64,000 nucleotides of DNA from Butyricimonas virosa. GTDB taxonomy: Bacteria; Bacteroidota; Bacteroidia; Bacteroidales; Marinifilaceae. Position 1 is the stretch's first letter, and every line of letters begins with the position of its first letter. Shown here piece after piece: positions 36,386 to 44,824 of this stretch. The notes under the pieces were generated by a model, which did not search any database, was not told the origin of the DNA, and worked only from the letters and a program-made list of their open reading frames with translations. The DNA is taken from assembly GCF_025148635.1 (NCBI RefSeq), contig NZ_CP102269.1, positions 2,914,001 to 2,978,000 on the forward strand, in the 5' to 3' direction. The translations under genes and the position numbers were made by a program.

Positions 36386-37321
36386 ATGGAAAATTCTATA
36401 GTTCGAGTGGAACATCTGTCCCACAGGTATTCTGTGCAGTGGGCGATACGGGATATTAATTTTGAAATTAGTGGAAATGGGGTGGTTGGATTGTTGGGGT
36501 CGAATGGTGCGGGAAAGTCTACCACGATGAATATTATTTGTGGGGTTTTGAATCAAACGGAGGGGAACGTGTTTATTAACGGGATCAATTTGAGAGAGGA
36601 TCCCGTTGAGGCAAAGCGATATATTGGATTTTTACCTCAACAACCACCGTTGTACACGGATTTGACAGTTGAAGAATATTTAAAGCATTCGGCTTTTTTG
36701 CGGTTGATGCCGGCAGAAGAGGTCGGGAAGGCAGTGGACCGGGCTTTGGACCGTTGTGCGATCACGCATTTCCGGGATCGTTTGATAAAAAATTTATCCG
36801 GTGGTTACCAACAACGAGTGGGTATAGCGCAGGCCATCGTGCATAACCCGAAATTTGTGGTGTTGGATGAACCGACAAACGGGTTGGATCCGAACCAGAT
36901 TGTAGATATTCGTAATCTGATTCGGGAGATTGCTGAAGATCATGCGGTTTTGTTGTCAACACACATATTGTCTGAAGTTCAAGCCATCTGTAACGAGATT
37001 AAGATGATCGAGAATGGCAAACTGGTATTTTCAGGTAGCATGGAAGATTTTGATAATTACGTGGCACCCGAAAGTTTCGTGATTGAATTGGGAAAGTCTC
37101 CCGATAAAACGGTATTGGAAACATTATGCGAAAATAAAGGTGTGGAGGTCTTGGGAAACGGACGTTTCCGGATTTTCCTCAAAGATGATACGGCTATTAC
37201 CGAGAGGTATGTAGAAGCAAGTGTCGCTAATGGTTGGGAGTTGAAAGACTTGCTTGTTGAACGTTGTTCTTTGGATGAGATTTTTGCACAGTTATCGGGA
37301 AAAACAAAAAATAGTAAGTAA
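36386..37321 (+). CDS. ABC transporter ATPase, GldA-like (copy 1)
   Basis: A 311-residue ATP-binding subunit. ATG 36386 (MENSIVRVEHLSHRYS) is preferred to TTG 36374. Motifs in order: Walker A GSNGAGKST, Q-loop FLPQQPPLY, signature LSGGYQQRVGIAQ, Walker B VVLDEPTNGLD, H-loop STHIL, then a ~75-residue C-terminal domain as in GldA-type ATPases. It powers the permease-auxiliary fusion encoded 1 bp downstream. GldA with GldF and GldG is known from gliding motility, but homologues are widespread in non-gliding gut Bacteroidetes, so no motility role is claimed. The second copy at 39643 has the same motifs and clearly arose by tandem duplication. Confidence 0.92.
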   Translation: MENSIVRVEHLSHRYSVQWAIRDINFEISGNGVVGLLGSNGAGKSTTMNIICGVLNQTEGNVFINGINLREDPVEAKRYIGFLPQQPPLYTDLTVEEYLKHSAFLRLMPAEEVGKAVDRALDRCAITHFRDRLIKNLSGGYQQRVGIAQAIVHNPKFVVLDEPTNGLDPNQIVDIRNLIREIAEDHAVLLSTHILSEVQAICNEIKMIENGKLVFSGSMEDFDNYVAPESFVIELGKSPDKTVLETLCENKGVEVLGNGRFRIFLKDDTAITERYVEASVANGWELKDLLVERCSLDEIFAQLSGKTKNSK

Positions 37322-37322
37322 G

Positions 37323-39635
37323 ATGAAATTAAATAATAATATAAAAACGGCCATTCGTGTTGCCAAGATTGAATTGAACTCCATGTTCTATTCTCCCGTG
37401 GCTTGGCTTGTTTTAGTGATATTCGGTTTCCAAATCGGGATGTCATTTGCCGAAGTGTTTGGAGATCAATTACGTTATCAGGATATGGGGTATGATTTGT
37501 GGCAGGTAACCACGGGTGTTTTTACCGGGATGCGAGGAATATTACCTCCAATCCAAAGGTATATATATCTTTATATTCCGTTGATTACGATGGGATTGAT
37601 GAGTCGGGAATATCAAAGTGGTTCGATTAAATTATTGTATTCATCTCCGGTGAAAAACACGTCAATCATTTTTGGTAAATTTTTATCTATGATGGTTTAC
37701 GGTTTTGCATTGATTGCCGTTTTGGGGGTGTTTGTTCTGTTCTCTGCGATAACCATTGTGAATTTTGATTATTCGTTAGTGTTATCAGGAATGGTGGGAT
37801 TGTATTTATTGATTTTGGCTTATTCGGCTATTGGTTTGTTCATGTCGTCGATTACCAAATATCAAGTTGTTGCGGCGATCGGTACTTTGGCTGTTTTGGC
37901 TGTTTTGAATTTTATCGGGGATGTTGGGCAGGAATATGATTTAGTTCGGAACATTACATATTGGTTGTCTATTACCGGACGGGCTTATCCGTTTATAGAG
38001 GGGTTGATAGCCAGTGATAATGTATTCTATTTTATAATTGTGATCGGGTTCTTTTTGGCGTTATCTATCTTGAAGTTAAACACGGAGAAGAGTATCATGT
38101 CGCTGAAAACGAAGGTTTTGAAATATAGCGGTATCGTGTTGGTAACGTTCGTGTTGGGTTATGTATCCTCAACTCCTTACACGAAATTTTATTATGATGC
38201 TTCTTACACAAAGGAAAACACGTTAGCCAAAGAGAGTCAGGAGGTAATTAAAAATTTGGATGGAGGGTTGACAATCACGACTTACGTGAATCTGTTGGAC
38301 GAGGATTTTTATAATGGGGTGCCTCGTAATAGAAATAATGATTTAAAGCGTTTTGAGAAATATATCCGGTTTAAACCGGATATTGAGATGAAGTATGTTT
38401 ATTATTACGATAAGGCGACAAATTCAAGTTTAGAATGGCGTTTTCCGAATAAAACCGACGAGGAAAGAGTTGAATTATTGTGTCAAGCAAATAAACTGGA
38501 TCGTAAAATGTTCATGTCTCCGGGAGAGATGAAAAAGATTATTGATTTGGGACCGGAACAAAATAAGTTTCTTCGTATTATGGAACGGGATAACGGGCAG
38601 AAAGCATTCTTGAGAATGTTCCATGATAATAAGAAGCATCCGGATGAGGCAGAAATATCTGCTGCGTTGAAACGTTTTACTTCTCCTGCACCCAAAGTTG
38701 CTTTTTCCACCGGGTATGGTTCTCGGGAAATTGATAATTACGGGGGGCGCGGATATTATCTGTTTGCACGGGATAAATGGTTCCGTCAAGCTCTTATGAA
38801 TAATGGTTTTGATACGAGAACGATCAATCTGGATAAAGAATCACTTGATGATTCCGTGGATGTGTTGGTTATCTCTGATTTACGGGATTCATTGTCTGGT
38901 GTCGCGATGGCGAAGGTACAAGATTATATAGCCAAAGGAGGTAATTTATTTATTTTAGGTGAATATGGACGGAGTGAAAATATGAATAAATTGACATCGT
39001 CCTTGGGAGTGAAGTTTTCCGACGGGGTGTTGGTAAATGAAAATGAATATGCCTCTCCGACAGTGGTAGTTGGTTTCTTTACGGAAGAAGCTGCTAGAAA
39101 ATATCCGACCTATGAGAAGTTGGAGAAATATGGTTACGTGGTAGGTTTACCTACTTCTGTCGCGTTGGATTATTCCGGGGTTCGGGAATTTGAAGTGACC
39201 CCGGTGCTGGTTTCGGATAAGGATGCTTGGTTGGAAAAAGAAACCACAGATTTTGTAGATGGAAAGTTAGAGTTTAACCCGGAAGCCGGGGAAAAGAAAG
39301 ATGTGTATACGGTATTGCTTACGATGAGTCGGAATGTAGGGGATAAGGAACAACGGATTGTTATTTCTGGTGATTCGGACGTGATTGGAAATGAAGCGTT
39401 AACATCTGGGTTTACAGGTATTAACGCCTCGAATTATAGTATTATTAATGGTTCGTTCCGTTGGTTGTCTTACGATGAATTCCCGATTGATACGCGAAGA
39501 GCTGATTATATCGATTCAAACATAAGACTCCCCAAAGGATGTCGTTCCCTGGTAAATTGGGGATGTATGGCAATATTCCCATTATGTATTGCCGCTTTAG
39601 GGATCATGATAATATTCCGTAGACAACGAAAATAA
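37323..39635 (+). CDS. GldF-GldG-type fusion: ABC-2 permease plus auxiliary domain (copy 1)
   Basis: A 770-residue membrane protein. ATG 37323 immediately follows the ATPase stop (the frame is open further back inside it). Residues about 1-245 form an ABC-2 permease with six hydrophobic segments (AWLVLVIFGFQIGM, IPLITMGLMSREYQSGSIKLLYSSP, VVAAIGTLAVLAVLNFIGDVGQ). One more helix (VLVTFVLGYVSSTPY-like) leads to a periplasmic GldG-like auxiliary region (SQEVIKNLDGGLTITTYVN, VAFSTGYGSREID, GGNLFILGEYGR) and a C-terminal anchor helix. In many genomes GldF and GldG are separate; here they are fused. Substrate unknown. Confidence 0.88.
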   Translation: MKLNNNIKTAIRVAKIELNSMFYSPVAWLVLVIFGFQIGMSFAEVFGDQLRYQDMGYDLWQVTTGVFTGMRGILPPIQRYIYLYIPLITMGLMSREYQSGSIKLLYSSPVKNTSIIFGKFLSMMVYGFALIAVLGVFVLFSAITIVNFDYSLVLSGMVGLYLLILAYSAIGLFMSSITKYQVVAAIGTLAVLAVLNFIGDVGQEYDLVRNITYWLSITGRAYPFIEGLIASDNVFYFIIVIGFFLALSILKLNTEKSIMSLKTKVLKYSGIVLVTFVLGYVSSTPYTKFYYDASYTKENTLAKESQEVIKNLDGGLTITTYVNLLDEDFYNGVPRNRNNDLKRFEKYIRFKPDIEMKYVYYYDKATNSSLEWRFPNKTDEERVELLCQANKLDRKMFMSPGEMKKIIDLGPEQNKFLRIMERDNGQKAFLRMFHDNKKHPDEAEISAALKRFTSPAPKVAFSTGYGSREIDNYGGRGYYLFARDKWFRQALMNNGFDTRTINLDKESLDDSVDVLVISDLRDSLSGVAMAKVQDYIAKGGNLFILGEYGRSENMNKLTSSLGVKFSDGVLVNENEYASPTVVVGFFTEEAARKYPTYEKLEKYGYVVGLPTSVALDYSGVREFEVTPVLVSDKDAWLEKETTDFVDGKLEFNPEAGEKKDVYTVLLTMSRNVGDKEQRIVISGDSDVIGNEALTSGFTGINASNYSIINGSFRWLSYDEFPIDTRRADYIDSNIRLPKGCRSLVNWGCMAIFPLCIAALGIMIIFRRQRK

Positions 39636-39642
39636 GAGGGTT

Positions 39643-40569
39643 ATGGCAAATAAAATAGTTGAAGTAAAGCATCTTTCCCATCGTTATAGTGTGGATTGGG
39701 CAATTAAGGATATTAATTTTGAGATTAGTACAAAAGGGGTGTTCGGACTGTTAGGCTCTAATGGTGCGGGAAAGTCAACCACGATGAATATTATTTGTAA
39801 CGTGTTGACCCAGATAGAAGGAGACGTTTTTATTAACGGTGTGGATTTACGAAAAGATCCTATAACAGCTAAAAAGTTTATCGGATTTTTACCTCAAAAG
39901 GCTCCTTTGCATACGGATATGACGGTGGATGAGTACCTGTATCATTGTGCTGACATTCGTTTAATGCCAAAATCAGAGATTCCTGTTGCCGTGGAACGGG
40001 CAAAGGCAAAGTGTGGTATTGCTCATTTTAGCAAACGAGTTATTAGTAATCTTTCCGGGGGATATCAGCAACGGGTCGGGATTGCCCAGTCGATCATTCA
40101 TGATCCGATGTTTGTTATTTTGGATGAACCCACGAATGGACTGGATCCAAACCAGATTATCGAGATTCGACGATTGATCCGGGAGATTGCCGAAGAACGT
40201 GCCGTGTTAATATCCACGCATATTTTGCCTGAGGTACAAGCCGCTTGTGATTATATCATGATGATCGAGCATGGAAATATGGTGTTTAAGGGGTCTATTG
40301 AAGAGTTTAATAATTACATGGATCCGAGTGTACTGTTGGTTATAATGCATAATGCCCCGGAGGGGGATAGCGAGTTGCTGAAAATAGAGGGAATGGAAAG
40401 GGTTGAACGTTTGACTCGTACTCGTTTCCGTCTTCATTTTAAAGGGGATGATAGTATCGTGAGTCGTGTTGTTAATGAAGCAGTTCGTAATAATTGGCAT
40501 TTACGGGAGATTTCTTTAGAGAAAGAATCTTTGGATAAGGTATTTGCCAAGTTGTCAGGTAAATTTTAA
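39643..40569 (+). CDS. ABC transporter ATPase, GldA-like (copy 2)
   Basis: A 308-residue ATPase with Walker A GSNGAGKST, Q-loop FLPQKAPLH, signature LSGGYQQRVGIAQ, Walker B VILDEPTNGLD and H-loop STHIL. It aligns almost end to end with copy 1 (HLSHRYSVDWAIKDINFEIS vs HLSHRYSVQWAIRDINFEIS) but differs in the C-terminal domain, so the copies have diverged since duplication. It starts 7 bp after the first fusion permease and is followed 14 bp later by the second, so all four genes are probably one transcript. The two ATPases may serve a heteromeric exporter or two separate ones. Confidence 0.92.
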   Translation: MANKIVEVKHLSHRYSVDWAIKDINFEISTKGVFGLLGSNGAGKSTTMNIICNVLTQIEGDVFINGVDLRKDPITAKKFIGFLPQKAPLHTDMTVDEYLYHCADIRLMPKSEIPVAVERAKAKCGIAHFSKRVISNLSGGYQQRVGIAQSIIHDPMFVILDEPTNGLDPNQIIEIRRLIREIAEERAVLISTHILPEVQAACDYIMMIEHGNMVFKGSIEEFNNYMDPSVLLVIMHNAPEGDSELLKIEGMERVERLTRTRFRLHFKGDDSIVSRVVNEAVRNNWHLREISLEKESLDKVFAKLSGKF

Positions 40570-40583
40570 AAGTATTTGAATTC

Positions 40584-42884
40584 ATGAGGACAATAATGAG
40601 AATAATGAAAACAGAGCTGAGAGTTCTGTTTTTCTCCCCGATTGCCTGGATGGTATTGATCGTGTTCGCATTTCAAGCCGGGTTGGCTTATTGTGGTGGG
40701 TTGAGTGATGAATTACGTAGTTTGGCAATGGGATATAAGCCATTTAACACAACCGTTAACCTGATCGGGGGATATAGTGGTGTATATACAGAGATGCTGA
40801 ATAATCTGTATCTTTATATACCTTTATTGACGATGGGGTTAATGAGTCGGGAGTTAAGTAGCGGTTCGATAAAATTACTTTATTCTTCCCCGGTATCTAA
40901 TTTACAAATAGTTTTAGGTAAATATTTGTCGGTTGTTGTTTATGGTTTGATTCTTGTGGTGATGTTGTTGATTCCGATGATTTTTACTGTATTCTCAGTG
41001 AAAGATGCCGATATTCCCTTTATGTTTACAGCGTTGCTAGGGGTTTTTCTTACCGTTTGTGCCTATGCTGCGATTGGTTTGTTTATGTCTACAATTACTA
41101 AATATCAGGTGGTTGCAGCAATCGGGACCTTGGCTGTATTGGCCGTATTGAATTTTATCGGGAAGGTAGGACAAGATATAGATTTCGTTCGTGATTTGAC
41201 TTATTGGTTATCAATATCAGGACGTTCAAAAGTTTTTCTGGAAGGGATGATATGTAGTAAGGATATATTTTATTTCGTGTTAGTCATATTTATGTTCCTT
41301 ACTTTCACGTTTATCAAGTTACAGGGAGAGCGATTGAAGCGTTCGGCATTGAGAAGTAGCATAAGTTATGTAATGGTTTTGGTGATTGTTTTAGTCGTAG
41401 GCTATTTTTCTTCTCGTCCGATGATGATTGCTTATTACGATGCTACTGCAACGAAACGGAACACGTTGACGGAAAATAGTCAGAGGGTCATGGAAAAAAT
41501 GGATGGAGGCTTGACTTTGACTACTTATGTGAACTTGTTGGATGAAACTTGGTATAATGGCTCTCCGGAAGGGAAGAATTATGACATGGAGAAGTTTGAT
41601 AAGTATGTACGTTTTAAGCCGGATATGAAGATCAACTATGTTTATTATTACGGACCGGGAACACATGCTCATTATGACAAGATCTATGAAGGATTGAGTC
41701 TTAAGGAACGTATGGTGAAAGTATGCGAGGGGTATGATTATAATCCGGATATGTTTATTTCTGCAGAAGAGGTGAGTAAGATGGATGATCTTTCAAGAGA
41801 AAATGGTCGTTTTGTGAGGGTCTTTAAACGTGATAATGGTAAAAAGGCATACTTGCGAATTTATCAAGATAATTTTATTCATCCGTTTGAAAGTGAGATT
41901 ACCGCGGCATTAAAGACTCTTGTTGATAAATCTCCGATGGTAGCGTTCGTAACTGGACATGGGGAACGTGGTTATAATGATTACAGTGAAAAGGGATACG
42001 CGGCTTTTGCTCAAAATCCGTCATTTAGGAATTCTTTGATTAATCAAGGATTCCAAGTGGAGGAAGTGACATTGGATCAACCGGTACCGGAAAATGTAGA
42101 TGTATTGGTTCTATCCGATTTAAAATCTTCATTGTCCCCGGAAGAGTTTGCGAATTATAATGCGTTTGTTGAAAGAGGTGGAAATCTGATCATTTTGGGA
42201 GAGCCGAAAAGACAAGCTTACATGAATCCTTTGGTTGAGGTGTTGGGATTACGTTTTGCGAATGGAATATTGGTAGCTCCAAGCAAGCAATATCTAGATG
42301 ATATTATCGCGGCGAGAATTACGGAGGGGGCTTTGAATGCATCACTTTATTTCAGTCAGTTGATAAGGAGAGGTTATACCGTTATAACTCCTTCTGCATG
42401 TGCGGTAGAGGTTGTTGATACGACGAAAGGGTTTAAAATATCAGAAGTGTTGGCAACTAATCCGCAAGGTTCATGGATTGAATATGAGACAACGGATTTT
42501 TTGAACGATAAATCCACGATAGATCCTAACATTGGTGAAGTGGAGAAATCTAATTCCGTTATGTTGTATTTGAGTCGTTCTATTAAGGATAAACCGGAAC
42601 AGCGTATTTTCGTTATCGGTGATGCCGATTGTTTGTCCGTGAAAGAGTTGTCCACAAGTCGAGCCGGATTGAATGGTGCGAACTTCAGTATGATTACAGA
42701 AATGTTTCGTAGTTTGTCTTATGATGAATATCCGATTAACACGGATCGGATTCGTCCCCCGGATGATGATTTGTATATTTCTCAAGATGCCATGATTTGG
42801 GTGAAGATTGGCTTTATTTGGTTGATTCCTTTGGCGATTATGGCTTGGAGTGTTGTATTCCTAATCAAGAGAAAGAGGCGGTAG
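40584..42884 (+). CDS. GldF-GldG-type fusion: ABC-2 permease plus auxiliary domain (copy 2)
   Basis: A 766-residue fusion with the same plan as copy 1: ABC-2 permease part (AWMVLIVFAFQAGLAYCGG, LLTMGLMSRELSSGSIKLLYSSP, VVAAIGTLAVLAVLNFIGKVGQ), then an anchor helix and a GldG-like periplasmic region (SQRVMEKMDGGLTLTTYVN, VAFVTGHGERGYND, GGNLIILGEPKR), ending in a hydrophobic helix and KRKRR. The near-identical permease core (KYQVVAAIGTLAVLAVLNFIG in both, split here) against divergent periplasmic parts suggests diversification of the substrate-contacting region. A terminator follows at 42916. Confidence 0.88.
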   Translation: MRTIMRIMKTELRVLFFSPIAWMVLIVFAFQAGLAYCGGLSDELRSLAMGYKPFNTTVNLIGGYSGVYTEMLNNLYLYIPLLTMGLMSRELSSGSIKLLYSSPVSNLQIVLGKYLSVVVYGLILVVMLLIPMIFTVFSVKDADIPFMFTALLGVFLTVCAYAAIGLFMSTITKYQVVAAIGTLAVLAVLNFIGKVGQDIDFVRDLTYWLSISGRSKVFLEGMICSKDIFYFVLVIFMFLTFTFIKLQGERLKRSALRSSISYVMVLVIVLVVGYFSSRPMMIAYYDATATKRNTLTENSQRVMEKMDGGLTLTTYVNLLDETWYNGSPEGKNYDMEKFDKYVRFKPDMKINYVYYYGPGTHAHYDKIYEGLSLKERMVKVCEGYDYNPDMFISAEEVSKMDDLSRENGRFVRVFKRDNGKKAYLRIYQDNFIHPFESEITAALKTLVDKSPMVAFVTGHGERGYNDYSEKGYAAFAQNPSFRNSLINQGFQVEEVTLDQPVPENVDVLVLSDLKSSLSPEEFANYNAFVERGGNLIILGEPKRQAYMNPLVEVLGLRFANGILVAPSKQYLDDIIAARITEGALNASLYFSQLIRRGYTVITPSACAVEVVDTTKGFKISEVLATNPQGSWIEYETTDFLNDKSTIDPNIGEVEKSNSVMLYLSRSIKDKPEQRIFVIGDADCLSVKELSTSRAGLNGANFSMITEMFRSLSYDEYPINTDRIRPPDDDLYISQDAMIWVKIGFIWLIPLAIMAWSVVFLIKRKRR

Positions 42885-42915
42885 GTGAATGCGGAAGGGG
42901 TTGTTTATATATCAG

Positions 42916-42946
42916 AAGAGTCGTCCGGGAATTTCGGGCGACTCTT
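42916..42946 (+). terminator. Terminator hairpin after the exporter genes, touching the next promoter
   Basis: AAGAGTCGTCCG (42916-42927) pairs with CGGGCGACTCTT (42935-42946; one G-T pair), loop GGAATTT. The following bases are not a T-run. Its last bases overlap the -33 TTG of the locus 4 sigma promoter. Confidence 0.65.
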
Positions 42947-42974
42947 GTCTGTATAAAATAAAATCATACCTTTG
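42945..42974 (+). promoter_or_regulatory. Predicted primary-sigma promoter of the locus 4 ECF sigma gene
   Basis: -33 TTG (42945-42947), a 19-nt A/T-rich spacer and -7 box TACCTTTG (42967-42974), 24 nt before ATG 42998. Good match to the Bacteroidetes consensus. A nearly identical stretch precedes the gene at 53379. Confidence 0.75.
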
Positions 42975-42997
42975 TATTTATAATGTGAAGGTGTAAG

Positions 42998-43549
42998 ATG
43001 AATTCGGACAATGGATTATTAGCTAAACGAATTTTTCAAGGAGACGAAGAAGCGTTTAAAATTTTGTATGAAGAGTTTTTTCATGCATTGCTTGCTATTG
43101 CCTGTAAATATGTGGAGAGTGAGGTGGCGAAGGATATCGTGCAGGACACTTTTTTCAAATTATGGACCACGCCTCATAAGTTTTCTGCGACCACGGATTT
43201 ACGTTTTTATTTGTACCGTTCCGTACAGAATCAATGTTTGAATTATATTCGGAATAAGAAAGTGGAAGATCGTTATCGTGATCGAGTAGAGGTCGTTTCA
43301 GAAGATTTCTTTTATAACACGGTATTAGAGGAAGAAATTTTTATTCGTTTGCAACAAGCTATAGATGAACTTCCGGAGAAGTATAGAAAAGTGATTAATC
43401 TGAGCCTGGAAGGATTGAGCGATAAGGAAGTTGCCTTGCGTTTGGGAATATCTATTGATGCTGTTAAACAACAGAAAAAGAGGGGAAAAGAGCAGTTGAA
43501 GGAAAAATTGAATCATCCATTCTTGTTTTTACTAATAAATTTCTTGTAG
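42998..43549 (+). CDS. ECF RNA polymerase sigma-70 factor (locus 4)
   Basis: A 183-residue ECF sigma with region 2 (CKYVESEVAKDIVQDTFFKLWTTP; RFYLYRSVQNQCLNYIRNKKVE) and region 4 (LPEKYRKVINLSLEGLSDKEVALRLGISIDAVKQQKKRGKEQL). Its helix-turn-helix differs most from those of loci 1 to 3 (DAVKQQKKR instead of NTI/NTV-type), fitting the different spacing of its candidate target promoter at 43556. The start ATG 42998 lies 24 nt after a good -7 box. It controls the FecR, SusC, SusD and protease genes downstream by inference. Confidence 0.95.
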   Translation: MNSDNGLLAKRIFQGDEEAFKILYEEFFHALLAIACKYVESEVAKDIVQDTFFKLWTTPHKFSATTDLRFYLYRSVQNQCLNYIRNKKVEDRYRDRVEVVSEDFFYNTVLEEEIFIRLQQAIDELPEKYRKVINLSLEGLSDKEVALRLGISIDAVKQQKKRGKEQLKEKLNHPFLFLLINFL

Positions 43550-43555
43550 ATTTTT

Positions 43556-43579
43556 GTCACTTTTTATAATGCTCCGTGT
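43556..43579 (+). promoter_or_regulatory. Candidate ECF-sigma promoter before the locus 4 anti-sigma gene
   Basis: A T-run, GTCACTT (43556-43562), a 12-nt spacer and CGTGT (43575-43579), 24 nt before ATG 43603. It begins 7 nt after the sigma stop. The shorter spacer and TT instead of CC may reflect a different sigma specificity. Confidence 0.42.
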
Positions 43580-43602
43580 CTTGTAATAAAACACAAGAAA
43601 AC

Positions 43603-44745
43603 ATGACGGAGCAGGATAAACATATTACTCATATTGCCGATTTGATTGTGGCGGAATTGACTGGGAAAATTGATGATTCTGGTCGAAGAGAGCTCGAAAA
43701 TTGGAAGCATGAGACACCTGAACATTTACGATTGTATGATCTTTATCAATCAACGGATTTTGTCGCTCGTAAATTTGAATTCATTAAAGAATACAGTGCT
43801 ATAGAAGCTTATCAAGAATTTGCAGGGCGAGTGGTACAGGCGAAACGTCGGAAGAGAACCTGGGCATTATATCGTTATGTAGCAGCGATATTATTATTTG
43901 TGTTAGGAGGAAGTTATTATTTTTTTCACGGTGCTGAAAATGAGCCTATTTCTTTCGTTCAGAAGATACAACCAGGATCTTATAAAGCGATATTGACGGA
44001 GCCTGACGGGACAAAAATTGATATTTCAGATACGACTTTTCTAGCTTTTATTCAAAAGGAGGCAATATCAAGGAAGAGTGAAGACGAGGTGACAGAAGTT
44101 CTTTATCATACGATTACGATTCCCCGGGGAGGAGAATATGATTTGTTATTGAGTGACGGTAGTCGCTTGAGAATGAATTCAGAATCAGAAGTTCGGGTTC
44201 CGGTGACATTTGAGAAGGGGCAACGGGAAGTTTTTATGAAAGGGGAGATTTATTTTGATATAGTGCGGGATTCTTTGGCTTCTTTTGTGGTTCATACTCG
44301 CCAGGGAGATATTCGTGTGTTAGGTACCTCTTTTAACGTGAGAGATTATCAAGATGAAGATTTTTTAGAGACGACTTTGGTAGATGGGAAAGTTGCTTTT
44401 GAAAGGAAGGGAGACTGTAGTTATTTGAAACCGGGAGAACAATTACGATTGAATAAAAAAAATGGAAAGACTACGGTAGAGGCTGTTGATGTACTTTTAT
44501 ATTGCTCTTGGAAGGATGGAAGGTTTGTTTTCGAGAAACAACGTTTGGAGGAGATCATGAATACGATTGCCCGGTGGTATAATATTGAAGTGTTCTACGA
44601 GAGTTCTTCCGTGAAAGATATTTTGTTCACGGGAAATATAAAACGATATAGTGATTTGGATCAAGTTGTTAATATGCTGAAACTTATTAATAAAATAGAT
44701 ATAGATATTAAGGATAGAAATGTTTTTGTAAGAAGTAATGAATGA
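43603..44745 (+). CDS. FecR-family anti-sigma factor (locus 4)
   Basis: About 380 residues from ATG 43603 (MTEQDKHITHIADLIVAELTG). GTG 43576 is in frame but lies within the candidate -10 box, so it is unlikely. Parts: cytoplasmic sigma-binding region, transmembrane helix LYRYVAAILLFVLGGSYYFF, FecR domain (GGEYDLLLSDGSRLRMNSESEV, VFMKGEIYFDIVRD, VLGTSFNVRDYQDED) and DUF4974 domain (FVFEKQRLEEIMNTIARWYNIEVFY). The region just after the membrane (FVQKIQPGSYKAILTEPDG) matches the locus 3 FecR (VQKIVPGQYNAVLEMADG). Confidence 0.94.
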   Translation: MTEQDKHITHIADLIVAELTGKIDDSGRRELENWKHETPEHLRLYDLYQSTDFVARKFEFIKEYSAIEAYQEFAGRVVQAKRRKRTWALYRYVAAILLFVLGGSYYFFHGAENEPISFVQKIQPGSYKAILTEPDGTKIDISDTTFLAFIQKEAISRKSEDEVTEVLYHTITIPRGGEYDLLLSDGSRLRMNSESEVRVPVTFEKGQREVFMKGEIYFDIVRDSLASFVVHTRQGDIRVLGTSFNVRDYQDEDFLETTLVDGKVAFERKGDCSYLKPGEQLRLNKKNGKTTVEAVDVLLYCSWKDGRFVFEKQRLEEIMNTIARWYNIEVFYESSSVKDILFTGNIKRYSDLDQVVNMLKLINKIDIDIKDRNVFVRSNE

Positions 44746-44750
44746 AAAAA

Positions 44751-44797
44751 CAGGTGATACGCCAATATCACCTGCCTAAGCCTGAAACGAATTCAGG
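44751..44797 (+). promoter_or_regulatory. Double-hairpin leader before locus 4 susC
   Basis: CAGGTGATA (44751-44759) pairs perfectly with TATCACCTG (44766-44774) around the loop CGCCAA. A second hairpin CCTGA / TCAGG (44781-44797) follows. The start region TAATTTACAAATGTATG matches the locus 1 leader end. Confidence 0.6.
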
Positions 44798-44824
44798 GCA
44801 GTAACTTATCTAATTTACAAATGT

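Noticed and set aside
36386..42884. Gliding-motility operon
   Set aside because: Only GldA, GldF and GldG-like parts are present. These are widespread in non-gliding Bacteroidales, and no other gliding genes are in the window.
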